Numbered from the stretch's first letter, positions 40,088 to 51,261 are shown. The stretch is DNA of 64,000 nt from DATFQE01 sp963738205 (GCA_963738205.1 CAVTVQ010000007.1:806001-870000); one strand, 5' to 3'. Notes: generated from the sequence alone by a model not told the origin. Numbers and translations: made by a program.

Positions 40088-41530
40088 GTGGTAGGCGAGG
40101 TGATCGTCGAGCGTTACGAGCTCGAGGAGCTCGTCGGCACCGGCGGAATGTCCAGCGTCTTCAAGGCGCGCGACCGCCTGCTCGAGCGCTCGGTGGCGTT
40201 GAAGATCCTCCATGAGCACTACACGCTCGACCCCGACTACGTGGAGCGGTTCCGGCGCGAGGCGCGGGCGGTCGCTCAGCTCGCCCACCCGAACATCGTC
40301 ACGGTGATCGACCGGGGCGAGCAGGACGGGCGCCAGTTCATCGTCTTCGAGTTCGTCGAGGGCGAGAACCTCAAGCAACTCGTCAACCGCGAGGGCCCGC
40401 TGCCCGTGCGCGACGCGATCGGGCTGGGGCTGCAGATCGCGCGGGCGCTGGGCTACGCGCACGAGCGCGGGATCGTGCACCGCGACGTGAAGCCGCAGAA
40501 CGTGATCCTCAACGACGACGGGCGCGCGAAGGTGACCGACTTCGGCATCGCGAGGTCGCTCGACGTCGACGGCGTCACGCAGACCGGCACCGTCATGGGG
40601 ACGAGCGACTACATCGCGCCCGAGCAGGCCCAGGGCCAGAACGTGGATGCGCAGACGGACGTGTATTCGCTGGGCATCGTCCTCTACGAGCTCCTGACGG
40701 GCGACGTGCCGTACGGCGGCGACAACTTCGTCGCCGTCGCGATGCAGCATCTGAACGAGCCGGTTCCGAGCGCGCTGGAGCGCCGACCGGATTGCCCGCC
40801 TCGCCTCGACCTCGTGCTGCAGCGCGCGATGGCCAAGCACCCGGCCGACCGGCATGCCTCGATGCAGGAGCTCGCCGACGACCTCGAGAGCTCGCAGGTC
40901 GAGCTCGACGGCTACGGCGGCGACGAGTCGGAGCGGACGATGGTGGTGCCCGCGGCCGCGCGGCGACGTCGCAGTGGAGGGGGCCGTCGGCAGCGGCGGC
41001 GCGGGCCGGGCGTGCTGATCGCGCTCGCCCTCGTCGTCCTGGCGCTCGCAGGCGGCGTCTACCTGCTCGTCGACGGGGTTCAGAACCGCAACGGCGCCGG
41101 CGCGGCTCCGCCACCGCCCGCGTCGGTGCAGCTCACAGGGGCCGCTGCTTTCGACCCCGAGGGCGGTGACGGTGAGCATCCGGAGGCGGTTCCGGCCGCG
41201 ACCGACGGCAATCCGTCGACGTACTGGACGACCGAGCGCTACGACGACTTCACCAAGTCGGGCGTCGGCCTGGTGGTCGAGTCGAAGCCCTCGGCGGCTC
41301 TGAGGGAGCTCCGGGTCACAACCGACACTCCCGGCTTCCCGGCGAAGATCCGTGCCGGCAACAGCCCGGGCGGTCCGTTCGTGGACGTCTCGGGCGAGCA
41401 GGAGGTCGGCTCGACCACGACGTTCGACCTCGACACGAAGGACAAGGCGTACAGCTACTACCTGATCTGGCTCCGCCTGCCCGACGGCGGCACGGCGCAC
41501 GTGAACGAGGTGTCCGTCCCTAGAACTTGA
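40088..41530 (+). CDS. Ser/Thr protein kinase with outer discoidin-like domain
   Basis: 480 residues. Kinase domain about 1-270: glycine loop LVGTGGMSSVF, lysine VALKILHEH, catalytic loop HRDVKPQNV, DFG in VTDFGIA, and the activation-loop end GTSDYIAPEQ. A basic linker and one membrane helix (VLIALALVVLALAGGVYLLV) lead to an outer domain of about 125 residues with GNPSTYWTTERYDDF, which resembles the F5/8 type C (discoidin-like) beta sandwich rather than PASTA repeats. It may sense cell-wall sugar. Tail overlaps ddl by 11 bases. Confidence 0.9.
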   Translation: MVGEVIVERYELEELVGTGGMSSVFKARDRLLERSVALKILHEHYTLDPDYVERFRREARAVAQLAHPNIVTVIDRGEQDGRQFIVFEFVEGENLKQLVNREGPLPVRDAIGLGLQIARALGYAHERGIVHRDVKPQNVILNDDGRAKVTDFGIARSLDVDGVTQTGTVMGTSDYIAPEQAQGQNVDAQTDVYSLGIVLYELLTGDVPYGGDNFVAVAMQHLNEPVPSALERRPDCPPRLDLVLQRAMAKHPADRHASMQELADDLESSQVELDGYGGDESERTMVVPAAARRRRSGGGRRQRRRGPGVLIALALVVLALAGGVYLLVDGVQNRNGAGAAPPPPASVQLTGAAAFDPEGGDGEHPEAVPAATDGNPSTYWTTERYDDFTKSGVGLVVESKPSAALRELRVTTDTPGFPAKIRAGNSPGGPFVDVSGEQEVGSTTTFDLDTKDKAYSYYLIWLRLPDGGTAHVNEVSVPRT

Positions 41531-42592
41531 GCCGCGAGCGCCGCTCGTGGCGCTCGACCGCGAGCTGGACGAGCCGCTCGAGCAGCTCGGCGTACGGGAT
41601 CCCGGAGGCCTCGAAGAGCTTGGCGTAGACGCTCGTCGCGGTGAAGCCGGGGATCGTGTTCAGCTCGTTCACGATCACCTCGCCGTCCTCGCGCACGAAG
41701 CAGTCCGCGCGGGCCATGCCCTCGCAGTCGGTCGCGACGAAGGCGTCGACGGACAGCTCCTGAACTCGGCGTGCCGTGTCCTCGCGGATCCGGGCCGGGA
41801 CGATCAGGTCCATGCCCCCGTCGTCGTACTTGGCGCCGTAGTCGTACCACTCGGCGTGGGGAACGATCTCGCCGACGAGTGAGGCGATCGGGGGCGTGTC
41901 GAGGTTGCCGAGGACGCTGCACTCGACCTCGGTGCCGGCGACGAACTCCTCGATCAGCACCTTTTCGTCGTGCTCGCGCGCGAGCGCAACGGCCCGCTCG
42001 AGCTCGGCTTCGTCGTGCGCCTTCGTGATCCCCACCGACGAGCCGAGCCGCGCCGGCTTGACGAATACCGGATAGCCGAAGGGGTTCTCGATCGCGTCGG
42101 CGAGCCGGATCGCGTGGTGGCGCGCGACGGGGATGTCGCTGTCGCGCAGGACCTTCTTGAACAAGTCCTTGTCCATGCAGAGCGCCGAGGCCGCCACCCC
42201 CGCCCCGACGTACGGCACGTCGGCCAGCTCGAGCAGCCCTTGGACGGTCCCGTCCTCGCCGAAGGGCCCGTGCAGGACCGGAATGACGACGTCGACGGCG
42301 GCAAGCGCTGCCGGCACGCTTCCGTCGGTTGGAATCGGCAGCGTCTCGCCGGCCGTGTCGCGGGCAAGTGACACAGTGTCACTTGTGTTGGATCCCGCCT
42401 GGTCAGACGCTTTTCGTTCAAGTGACACAGTGTTACTTGGCAAGGCCCAGCGTCCATCGCGACCGATCTCGATCGCCACCGTCTCGTAGCCGGCGCCCTC
42501 GAGCGCGTCCACGACCGACCGCGCCGACGCAAGCGAGATCTCGTGCTCGCTCGAACGTCCGCCCATGACGATCGCGACGCGCGGCTTCCCGC

Positions 42593-42596
<4 letters not shown>
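41520..42596 (-). CDS. ddl: D-alanine-D-alanine ligase
   Basis: 358 residues. N-terminal VAIVMGGRSSEHEISLASA, HGPFGEDGTVQGLLE, ATP-grasp segments VKPARLGSSVGITK and VLIEEFVAGTEVECSV, and the metal loop VNELNTIPGFTATS are intact. It joins two D-alanines for peptidoglycan precursors. The loop after GRDGRWALP holds about 25 extra residues (roughly residues 52-80) encoded by a pair of palindromes with a spacer; the reading frame is kept. The start overlaps the pknB stop, adding ddl to the cell-wall operon. GTG/ATG: ATG at 42596. Confidence 0.94.
42365..42385. repeat. Perfect 21-bp palindrome inside ddl (copy 1)
   Basis: CAAGTGACAC-A-GTGTCACTTG is a perfect inverted repeat around one base. A second copy lies 33 bases further on. 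Both fall in the variable loop of ddl and add codons without breaking the frame, as mobile palindromic (REP-like) units do. Confidence 0.75.
42419..42439. repeat. 21-bp palindrome inside ddl (copy 2, one mismatch)
   Basis: Same sequence as copy 1 except one C-to-T change in the right arm (GTGTTACTTG). Direct duplication of the palindrome with a 33-base spacer that has no similarity to flanking ddl sequence I can see. Confidence 0.7.
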
Positions 42597-44500
<1,904 letters not shown>

Positions 44501-44519
44501 CGCCCTTCCTTGCGCAAGG

Positions 44520-46013
44520 TTAGGTATTCGACTGGGACGGCAGAAGCGCCTGCAAGATGGTCTTTGCGATCGGGGCGGCGGTCTCGCCGCCGGTGCTGTT
44601 CTGATCCTCGACCATCACGGCGACGGCGACCTTCGGATCGTCAGCGGGCGCGAAGCAGATGAACCACACGGTGTTGTGCCCGGCGACCCCGGTTTCAGCC
44701 GTCCCCGTCTTGCCGGCCACCTGGACCCCGGGCAGCTGGGCTGCGGTGCCGGTGCCGCTCGTCACTACCGCCGTCATCATCGAAGTGAGCTCCCCCGCTG
44801 TCCGGGGGCTGATCGCGCGGCCGAGCTCGTGCGGCTTCGTGCGCCGGATCGTCTTGCCGTCCGGAGCGCGGATCTTCTGGACCACGAAGGGCTCCATCAC
44901 GACGCCCTTGTTCGCCACCCCGCCGGCGACCATCGCCATCTGCAAGGGCGAGACCTGGAGGCGCTCCTGGCCGAAGGCAAGGCGCCCGGGGTCGGCCTGG
45001 CCGGCGTTCTCGGGCTGGAAGAGCTTGCCCTTGTCGTACAGCCCGCTGGCGCGCCGCTCGTTGACCGGCGTCTCGAGCGGCGGCACCGAGTAGAAGCCGT
45101 AGCGCTTCATGTAGTCGACGATGGGCTTCGGGCCCATCTCCTTGCCGATGTTGCAGAAGACGGAGTTGATCGAGTTTACGAGCGCCTGGATCAGGTTGAC
45201 GCGGCCGTAGACGGCAGGCCCGCTCTGGTCGGAGTAGTTCGTCACCTTCCGGCCGTACTCGACGCAGTAGCCGGGGTCGACGAAGCTGGATTCGGGCGTG
45301 TAGCGGTTGGTGTCGAGGGCGGCGGACGCGGTCACGACCTTGAAGATCGAGCCGGGGATGTAGAGCCCGAAGGTGGCGCGGTTGACGAGCGGTGACGGCG
45401 ACGGGCAGTCGGCGCGCTTGTTCAGGATCTTCGCGTAGCCGCCGGGCCGCTCGAGCAGGTTCGGGTCGTAGCTCGGCGACGACGCCATCACCAGCACGCG
45501 GCCGGTCTTCGGCTCCAGCGCCACCACCGAGCCGCAGCGGCTGCCGAGCTCCTGGTAGGCGAGCTTCTGCGCGCCCGGGCGCAGGGTGAGGATGAGATCG
45601 TTGCCCTCGATCGTCCCGCCGCGGAGCTTGTCGAGCGTCGTGTCGAGGACGGTGCTCAGGTTCGCGTTCGAGGCGGTGAGGTAGTCGTTCATCGACCGCT
45701 CCAGGCCGGCCCGCGAGCGCACCTGGGTCGAGTAGCCCACGACGTGGGCGAAGAGGCCGCCGTACGGGTAGCGGCGGAAGTAGAGCGTCTTGCCCTGCAC
45801 CTTCTTCGCGATCCGTCGGGCGAGCCGCGTGCGTCCATCGGCGGCGAAGATCTCCCCGCGCTTGATCTGGAACTGCGCGACCCGCTGGATCTGGTTGTCC
45901 TGGCGGTCGTTGAGGCCCGCCGCCGCCCAGCTCTGCCAGTAGGTCGTTGCGACGATCAATGCCGCCAGCAGGACGAGGGCGACCACCGCGACACGTGTGA
46001 TCTGCCGGTTCAT
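44520..46013 (-). CDS. pbpA: Penicillin-binding protein (transpeptidase) PbpA
   Basis: 497 residues. One N-terminal helix (VAVVALVLLAALIVATTYW), a dimerisation-like region with RGEIFAADGRTRLA, and a transpeptidase domain with IPGSIFKVV (SxxK, serine near 220), NSINSVFCN (SxN-type) and AGKTGTAE (KTG). It cross-links peptidoglycan at the septum or pole, as PbpA/FtsI-like class B enzymes do in this actinobacterial operon. ATG 46013 overlaps the rodA stop. No PASTA domain at its C-terminus. Confidence 0.95.
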   Translation of the reverse strand: MNRQITRVAVVALVLLAALIVATTYWQSWAAAGLNDRQDNQIQRVAQFQIKRGEIFAADGRTRLARRIAKKVQGKTLYFRRYPYGGLFAHVVGYSTQVRSRAGLERSMNDYLTASNANLSTVLDTTLDKLRGGTIEGNDLILTLRPGAQKLAYQELGSRCGSVVALEPKTGRVLVMASSPSYDPNLLERPGGYAKILNKRADCPSPSPLVNRATFGLYIPGSIFKVVTASAALDTNRYTPESSFVDPGYCVEYGRKVTNYSDQSGPAVYGRVNLIQALVNSINSVFCNIGKEMGPKPIVDYMKRYGFYSVPPLETPVNERRASGLYDKGKLFQPENAGQADPGRLAFGQERLQVSPLQMAMVAGGVANKGVVMEPFVVQKIRAPDGKTIRRTKPHELGRAISPRTAGELTSMMTAVVTSGTGTAAQLPGVQVAGKTGTAETGVAGHNTVWFICFAPADDPKVAVAVMVEDQNSTGGETAAPIAKTILQALLPSQSNT

Positions 46014-47275
46014 GTGCTCAGGCGGGCGTTGGCCCGGTTGGAGATGAGCAGAAGACCCGCGAGCATGAGGAAGTTCGCCAGCAGGCTCGATCCGCCGTAG
46101 CTCACGAACGGCAGCGTGATCCCGGTGAGCGGAATCAGCCGCAGGACGCCGCCGACGATGATGAACGTCTGCAGCGCGAAGCCGAACGTGAGCCCGACCG
46201 CGAGCAGCTTCGAGAAGCCGTCCGTGGCCAGCAGCGCGATCCGGAAGCCGCGCAGCACGAAGAGCATGAACACGAGCAGCAATGCGGCCGAGCCCACGAG
46301 CCCGAGCTCCTGCGCGAGCGCTGAGTAGATGAAGTCGGTCTTCAGGAAGGGGATCACGTAGTTGCCCTCGACCGTGGTGAACGTGCCCTTGCCGAGCCCG
46401 GTGCCGACGAAACCGCCGTGGCCGATCGAGTAGGCCGACTGGACGATCTGGTAGCCCTCGTCCTGCGCCAGCGGCCACGGGTCCCACCACACCGAGACGC
46501 GCTCCTGCACGCGCGGGACGATCTGGTAGAGCGCCGAGGCGCCGACGACGAACAGCACCGCGCCGGCCGCGACGAACCAGCCGCGGGCGGTGGCGACATA
46601 GAGCATCGCGAGGAAGATCCCGAAATAGAGGAGGCCGCTGCCGAGGTCGTTGGTCTGGAAGAGGACGAGCATCGCGCCGCCCCAGATCACCAGCAGCGGA
46701 CCGAAGTCCTTCAGACGTCCCTGCGCGAGCACCTCGCGCTTCTCGCGCAGGTAGCCGGCGAGGAAGACGATCAGCAGGATCTTCGCGAGCTCGCCCGGCT
46801 GCAGCTGGAACGGCCCGATCCCGACCCAGAGGTTCGCGCCGTTGATCGTCCGGCCGATCACGGGCATCGCCGGCAGCACGAGCAGGACCAGGGCGCCCAG
46901 CCCGAACAGGTAGCGGTAGGTCTCGAGCCGGCGGTAGTCCTTGCGCAGCAGGAACAGCGTGGCGGAGAAGAGCGCAACGCCGATCACCACCCACAGACCC
47001 TGGCGGAAGGCGTCGTCGGGATTGAGCCGATAGATCTCGGTGACGCCGACCGCCGTCAGCAACGCGGCCATCGGCAGTAGGTACGGATCGGCCTGTGGCA
47101 CGCACACGCGCGCGACGATGTGCGCGGCGAGGTAGAGCGTGAAGAAGAAGCCGGCGTAGGAGAGCGAGCTCGTCGAGACAACCTCCTGCCGCGCGATGTA
47201 GACGCTCGCGAAGCCGATCGCCGTCAGCGCGGCGACGACGATCAGGTTCAGGAGCTCGCGGTTCCGGTAGGTCAC
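46010..47275 (-). CDS. rodA: RodA/FtsW family peptidoglycan polymerase
   Basis: 421 residues with about ten to twelve membrane helices. SEDS-family segments: TINGANLWVGIGPFQLQPGE (catalytic region) with AKILLIVFLAGYL next to it, FQTNDLGSGLLYFGIFLAML, QSAYSIGHGGFVGTGLG and LPFVSYGGSSLLANFLMLAG. It polymerises glycan strands together with PbpA. GTG 47275 overlaps the pstP stop (GTGA); the open frame to 47308 adds an unlikely Arg-rich N-terminus. Confidence 0.95.
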   Translation of the reverse strand: MTYRNRELLNLIVVAALTAIGFASVYIARQEVVSTSSLSYAGFFFTLYLAAHIVARVCVPQADPYLLPMAALLTAVGVTEIYRLNPDDAFRQGLWVVIGVALFSATLFLLRKDYRRLETYRYLFGLGALVLLVLPAMPVIGRTINGANLWVGIGPFQLQPGELAKILLIVFLAGYLREKREVLAQGRLKDFGPLLVIWGGAMLVLFQTNDLGSGLLYFGIFLAMLYVATARGWFVAAGAVLFVVGASALYQIVPRVQERVSVWWDPWPLAQDEGYQIVQSAYSIGHGGFVGTGLGKGTFTTVEGNYVIPFLKTDFIYSALAQELGLVGSAALLLVFMLFVLRGFRIALLATDGFSKLLAVGLTFGFALQTFIIVGGVLRLIPLTGITLPFVSYGGSSLLANFLMLAGLLLISNRANARLST

Positions 47276-48282
47276 GCGACCGCGGCCCCGCCGCTCGCGG
47301 CCGCCCACAGCAGCAGCAGCGCCAGCACGGCGAGGAAGGCGAGCAAGGCGATCAGCGCGATGACGCCGCCGCGCCGATTTCGGCGGCGCTCGTCGAGGCC
47401 GTCGTCCTCGTCGGCCGCCTGCTGCTGCAGCTCGTCGACGCTCACGACCATCGTCCCGACGGCCGGCGCGGCCTCGAGGCCGGAGAGCGTGTCCTCGTCG
47501 TCGCCGGCGCCGTCTTCCTCTGTGGGCGGAGTGATCGCGTCCATCCGCTGCGTCTCCTCCTCGACGTCGCCGTCGAGCGCGAAGACGACCACGGTGATGT
47601 TGTCGTCGCCGCCGCCCTTGTTCGCCGCCGCGACGAGTGCCTTGGCGGCCGCGCGGAGGTCGCGGCGGTTGTCGTCGACGACCTTGAGGATCGCCTGGTC
47701 GCTGATCATCGAGCTGAGTCCGTCGGAGCAGATCAGGAAGACGTCTCCGGGTCTGGCGTCGACGACGAACGTGTCGACGTCGACGTTCGGATCCGTGCCC
47801 AGCGCCCGCGTGATCACCGAGCGCTGCGGGTGCACGTCCGCCTCCTCGCGTGTGAGCTTGCCGCTGCGGATCAGCTCGCCGACCAGCGAATGGTCGTTCG
47901 TGAGCTGCTCGAGCTCGCCGTCGCGGACGCGGTAGGCACGCGAATCCCCGACGTGGCCGAAGATGACGCGGCCGCCGGCGGCGTCCACGAGCGCGACGGT
48001 CATCGTCGTGCCCATCCCCGAGGCGGACTCGTCCTCGTGCGCGCGTGTGTAGACGCGGCGGTTCGCCTCCTGGATCAGCTCGACGACGTACTCCTCCGGG
48101 TCGCCGCTCACGTCCGGCCGCAGCTGGAGCGCCTCGACGGCGAGGCCCGACGCGACCTCGCCGGCCTTCGCGCCGCCCATCCCGTCGGCGACGGCGAAGA
48201 GCGGCGGCTCGTGGACGTACGAGTCCTCGTTGTGGCGGCGCTTGCGGCCGGGATGTGTGAGGTGCGCGGTGCGGAGAGTCAC
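47272..48282 (-). CDS. pstP: PP2C-type Ser/Thr phosphatase PstP
   Basis: 336 residues. N-terminal PP2C domain with RRHNEDSYVHEPPLFAVADG (metal aspartate), GMGTTMTVALVDAAGG, GDSRAYRVRDGELEQLTNDHS, LICSDGLSSMI and GGGDDNITVVVFAL. After an acidic linker, one C-terminal membrane helix (VIALIALLAFLAVLALLLLWA) anchors it. It dephosphorylates the kinases and FHA proteins of this operon. Overlaps fhaB and rodA by four bases each. Confidence 0.95.
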   Translation of the reverse strand: MTLRTAHLTHPGRKRRHNEDSYVHEPPLFAVADGMGGAKAGEVASGLAVEALQLRPDVSGDPEEYVVELIQEANRRVYTRAHEDESASGMGTTMTVALVDAAGGRVIFGHVGDSRAYRVRDGELEQLTNDHSLVGELIRSGKLTREEADVHPQRSVITRALGTDPNVDVDTFVVDARPGDVFLICSDGLSSMISDQAILKVVDDNRRDLRAAAKALVAAANKGGGDDNITVVVFALDGDVEEETQRMDAITPPTEEDGAGDDEDTLSGLEAAPAVGTMVVSVDELQQQAADEDDGLDERRRNRRGGVIALIALLAFLAVLALLLLWAAASGGAAVA

Positions 48283-48764
48283 TGCTCGAACCTCAGGTCA
48301 GTCTCGCCGACGCGAATCACGTCGCCGGGCATCAGGCGCCGCGGCCGGCCGACCTGGGCGCCGTTCAAGAACGTGCCGTTCGTCGAGCCGATGTCCTCCA
48401 GCCAGACGCCGTCACGCCTCGGCTCTACGCGTGCGTGACGCGAGGACGCGAACTCGTCGGCGTCCAGCGGGACGTCGTTCTCGTTGCTGCGGCCGATCGT
48501 GAGCGCCGCCGAGTTGAGCTGGTGCCGCTCGCCCTCCACGAGTGCCGGGCTCCGCAGCACGACCAGCTCCCCGGTCTGGAACTCATCCGGCTTGCGCAGC
48601 GCGGCGGCCTGCTCAGGGTCGAGGATGAAGCTCTCCTGTGGCAAGCGGAGATCCTTGCTGGCCGTACGGACGATCCGCCAGATGAACAGGTAGAGGACGA
48701 CCAGGAACGCGACCTTGAGCCCGAGCAGCAGCTCCTCGACCTCGACGGTGGAGACGGCGATCAT
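48279..48764 (-). CDS. fhaB: Membrane-anchored FHA-domain protein FhaB
   Basis: 161 residues. N-terminal helix (LLLGLKVAFLVVLYLFIWRIV), a short linker, and a C-terminal FHA domain: LTIGRSNENDVPLD, SSRHARVEP, LEDIGSTNGTFLNG. The domain binds phosphothreonine, recruiting kinase targets to the division machinery (FipA-like). ATG 48764 overlaps the fhaA stop. Confidence 0.94.
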   Translation of the reverse strand: MIAVSTVEVEELLLGLKVAFLVVLYLFIWRIVRTASKDLRLPQESFILDPEQAAALRKPDEFQTGELVVLRSPALVEGERHQLNSAALTIGRSNENDVPLDADEFASSRHARVEPRRDGVWLEDIGSTNGTFLNGAQVGRPRRLMPGDVIRVGETDLRFEQ

Positions 48765-49537
48765 TGGAAGCTGCGGCCGAAGGTGAGCTCCGTCGAGCCC
48801 AGCGTGAGGCGGTCGGCGTTCTCGAGCTTCGCGCGCTTGACGCGGCGGCCGTTGACCTCGATCCCGTTCGTGGAGCCGAGGTCGACGACCCAGTAGGTCG
48901 CACCTTCCTGGCGGATCTCGGCATGGTGGCGTGACACGTTGGGATCCTCGAGGCGGATGTCGCAGTCGCGTGAGCGGCCGAGCACCACGCTTCGCTTGTC
49001 GAGGGTGTGCGGTTGCCCGTCGATGGTCACCGAGACGATCTCGCGCTCGACGCCCAGCTCCTCGGGAGCGACGGCCTCGGTGGGCTGCGGCGTCCGCGGC
49101 TTGTAGACCATCGTCGCGCCGGGCTCCTCCTGCGGCGCGGGTGTGCCCTCCTCGGGAGCCCGGCCCTTGGGCTGCACCATCCGCGTCGCGATCCCGAACT
49201 CGCCCATATCGAGATCCGCGTCCGACTCCATCAACACCTTCGGTGGGCTCAGCAGCGCGTAGCGCTCGCGCCTGGCCTGCTCTGCGAGGTAGTCCTGGAG
49301 CTCGACCAGCAACGAGCTCTCGTAGCTCTCGAACTGCTCGCGGTCCTGCGGTGAGAGGTAGATCGTGTACTCGTTCGGCACGTACACGCGCGAGACCGAG
49401 ACGGTGCGGTGGTCGTCCATCTCCTTCGCGAGCTTGCGGGCCAGCTCGACCGGCTGGACGTGTGTGCGGAACGCGCGACCGAAGACGCCCTCGAACAGCG
49501 ACTCGATCTTTCCCTCGATGGTGCGGAGCACGCTCAC
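48761..49537 (-). CDS. fhaA: FHA-domain protein FhaA (DUF3662)
   Basis: 258 residues. N-terminal DUF3662 domain (LRTIEGKIESLFEGVFGRAF and ELARKLAKEMDDHRTVSVSRV), a Pro-rich linker, and a C-terminal FHA domain with VVLGRSRDCDIRLEDPNVSRHHAEI and DLGSTNGIEVNGRR. In mycobacteria this protein links PknB to the flippase MviN and regulates peptidoglycan synthesis. GTG 49537 is preceded by TACCCT ending 7 nt upstream, so the fhaA-to-ddl operon can start here. Confidence 0.95.
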   Translation of the reverse strand: MSVLRTIEGKIESLFEGVFGRAFRTHVQPVELARKLAKEMDDHRTVSVSRVYVPNEYTIYLSPQDREQFESYESSLLVELQDYLAEQARRERYALLSPPKVLMESDADLDMGEFGIATRMVQPKGRAPEEGTPAPQEEPGATMVYKPRTPQPTEAVAPEELGVEREIVSVTIDGQPHTLDKRSVVLGRSRDCDIRLEDPNVSRHHAEIRQEGATYWVVDLGSTNGIEVNGRRVKRAKLENADRLTLGSTELTFGRSFQ

Positions 49538-49544
49538 GGCGCGA

Positions 49545-49550
49545 AGGGTA
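49545..49550 (-). promoter_or_regulatory. -10-like hexamer TACCCT before fhaA
   Basis: TACCCT on the minus strand ends 7 nt before GTG 49537; likely leaderless promoter of the fhaA-fhaB-pstP-rodA-pbpA-pknB-ddl operon. Confidence 0.5.
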
Positions 49551-49566
49551 ACGAGGCCAAGCGCCG

Positions 49567-51174
49567 CTACCCGCGCTTCAGGGCGCAGACCCCGCAGGTG
49601 AGCCAGACGGCGGCGACGGCGGGCAGCGCGGCGATCCGCGGATCCGGTAGGAGGAGGGCTGCGATCAGCAGCGCGCCGAAGCCTGCGAGCTCCCACAGTC
49701 CACGTCGTGCCACGTACGGAAGCGCCGCCGCGGCGACCGCCAGGACCAGCATTTCGAAGGCCAGCACGGGCGGGAACGCGTCGAGCAGCCGGCGCGCAGC
49801 GTCGATCGGGCCGTCCAGGCCCGCGAGGGGCACGGGCGGTGCTCCTTCGCCGGTCAGCGGGAGCGGTGAGCGGCGGATTCCGGCGACGATCGCGGCGAGC
49901 ACCACCGCTGTGGCGGCGTACAGCGCTCGGCGCACCGTGTTGTGCACGCCGCCCAGGAGCAGTGGCAGCAGGGCCAGCAGCGACAGCGCGCCGAGCAGCG
50001 GCCCGATCGCCGGGAGGAGCGCCTCCCGTGGGCTGCGCCAGGAGATCGCCAGCCAGACCGTCGCCACGGCCGCGTAGAGCAGCGCAAGCCCGAGCGACAG
50101 GTTTCCGAGCGGAAAGACGGGCGCCGCCAGCGCGAGCGCCAGTCCGGCCCGCGGGCGCAGGGCCGTGAGCCCGCCGGCGAGCGCCGCCAGGCCGAGCGGC
50201 CAGCCGGCGGGGTAGAAGGGCAGGGCGGCCGTGCTCCAGCCGGTGACGGCGGCCGCCAGCAGCGGAGCCGAGATCCGGTGGACGTCGACGGCCGGCGCGA
50301 TCCGCGGGATGCTCCTGGCCTGCGGCTTGGGTTTGCGGCGCGGCTTGGGCGTCTCCACCGAGCGCCTGAGCCCGGCGGCGAGGCGGTCGGCAGCCGGCCG
50401 GCGCGCCGGCTCCGGCGACAGCGCGCGGGCGACGAGCTTGACGAGCGGCTCGGGCAGATCTGGCCGCGCCTGCGAGAGCGGTGGCGCGCCGGCCTCGATC
50501 TTGCGGGCCATATCGACCGGGGAGCCGGTCAGGAAGGGATGCCGCCCGGCGAGCGCCTCCCAGAGGAGGACGCCGACGGCCCAGATGTCGGCGGCGGGCG
50601 TCCCCGGGCGGCCGCTGAGCCGCTCGGGCGAGATGTACGCCAGCGTCCCCGGCACGTCACCCTGCGCCGTCAGCGTCTCGGCCTCCTCGAACTGGGCGAG
50701 GCCGAAGTCGGACAGGCGTGCGTGCATGCGGTCGCCGTCCTCGAGCAGGACGTTCGACGGCTTCACGTCGCGGTGCACGATCCCGTTCCCGTGCGCGTGC
50801 GCGAGCCCGTCGAGCACCTGCGCGGCCGCTTCCACCACCTCACGGTCGGTGAGCGTGCCCGCACGCATGTGCTGGCGGAGCGTCTGGCCAGGGACGTACT
50901 CGTACGCGATGTAGACGTGCCGCTCGTCATGGGCGAGGGCGAACGCGCGCAGGCAGTTCGGGTGTCGCAGCCGCGCTGCGGTGGCGGCTTCGCGCTCGGC
51001 GCGAGCTGCCGGCTTGCCCTCGCGCGGGACGAGCTTCAGCGCAACGTCGAGCCCGGAGGCCTCGTCGCGCGCGAGCCAGACGGAGCCCGAGCCGCCGCTG
51101 CCGAGTGGTCGCAGCGGCCGGTAGCGGCCGAGGACGAGCTGTTCGTCGGGTGGGGAGATCACCGTGGTGGACAC
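49567..51174 (-). CDS. Ser/Thr protein kinase with polytopic membrane domain
   Basis: 535 residues. Kinase domain about 1-270: LGSGGSGSVWLARD, VALKLVPREG, HRDVKPSNVLLED, LSDFGLAQFEE, GTLAYISPERLSG. The second half is unusual for this family: about six to eight hydrophobic helices (for example LALALAAPVFPLGNLSLGLA and LLGALSLLALLPLLLGG) with no outer sensor domain. It may sense membrane state. The gene lies upstream of fhaA on the same strand, 29 bases away, with GGGAG 5 nt before its GTG. Whether it takes the place of pknA here is an inference. Confidence 0.88.
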   Translation of the reverse strand: MSTTVISPPDEQLVLGRYRPLRPLGSGGSGSVWLARDEASGLDVALKLVPREGKPAARAEREAATAARLRHPNCLRAFALAHDERHVYIAYEYVPGQTLRQHMRAGTLTDREVVEAAAQVLDGLAHAHGNGIVHRDVKPSNVLLEDGDRMHARLSDFGLAQFEEAETLTAQGDVPGTLAYISPERLSGRPGTPAADIWAVGVLLWEALAGRHPFLTGSPVDMARKIEAGAPPLSQARPDLPEPLVKLVARALSPEPARRPAADRLAAGLRRSVETPKPRRKPKPQARSIPRIAPAVDVHRISAPLLAAAVTGWSTAALPFYPAGWPLGLAALAGGLTALRPRAGLALALAAPVFPLGNLSLGLALLYAAVATVWLAISWRSPREALLPAIGPLLGALSLLALLPLLLGGVHNTVRRALYAATAVVLAAIVAGIRRSPLPLTGEGAPPVPLAGLDGPIDAARRLLDAFPPVLAFEMLVLAVAAAALPYVARRGLWELAGFGALLIAALLLPDPRIAALPAVAAVWLTCGVCALKRG

Positions 51175-51261
51175 GTGGACTCCCGGTTGGCCGTGCGGGG
51201 ATGAACTCCTTTCCGGCCGACTTGGGCGTTACAGTGCCTCGATTCGGCGGGTGGGAGCGCT

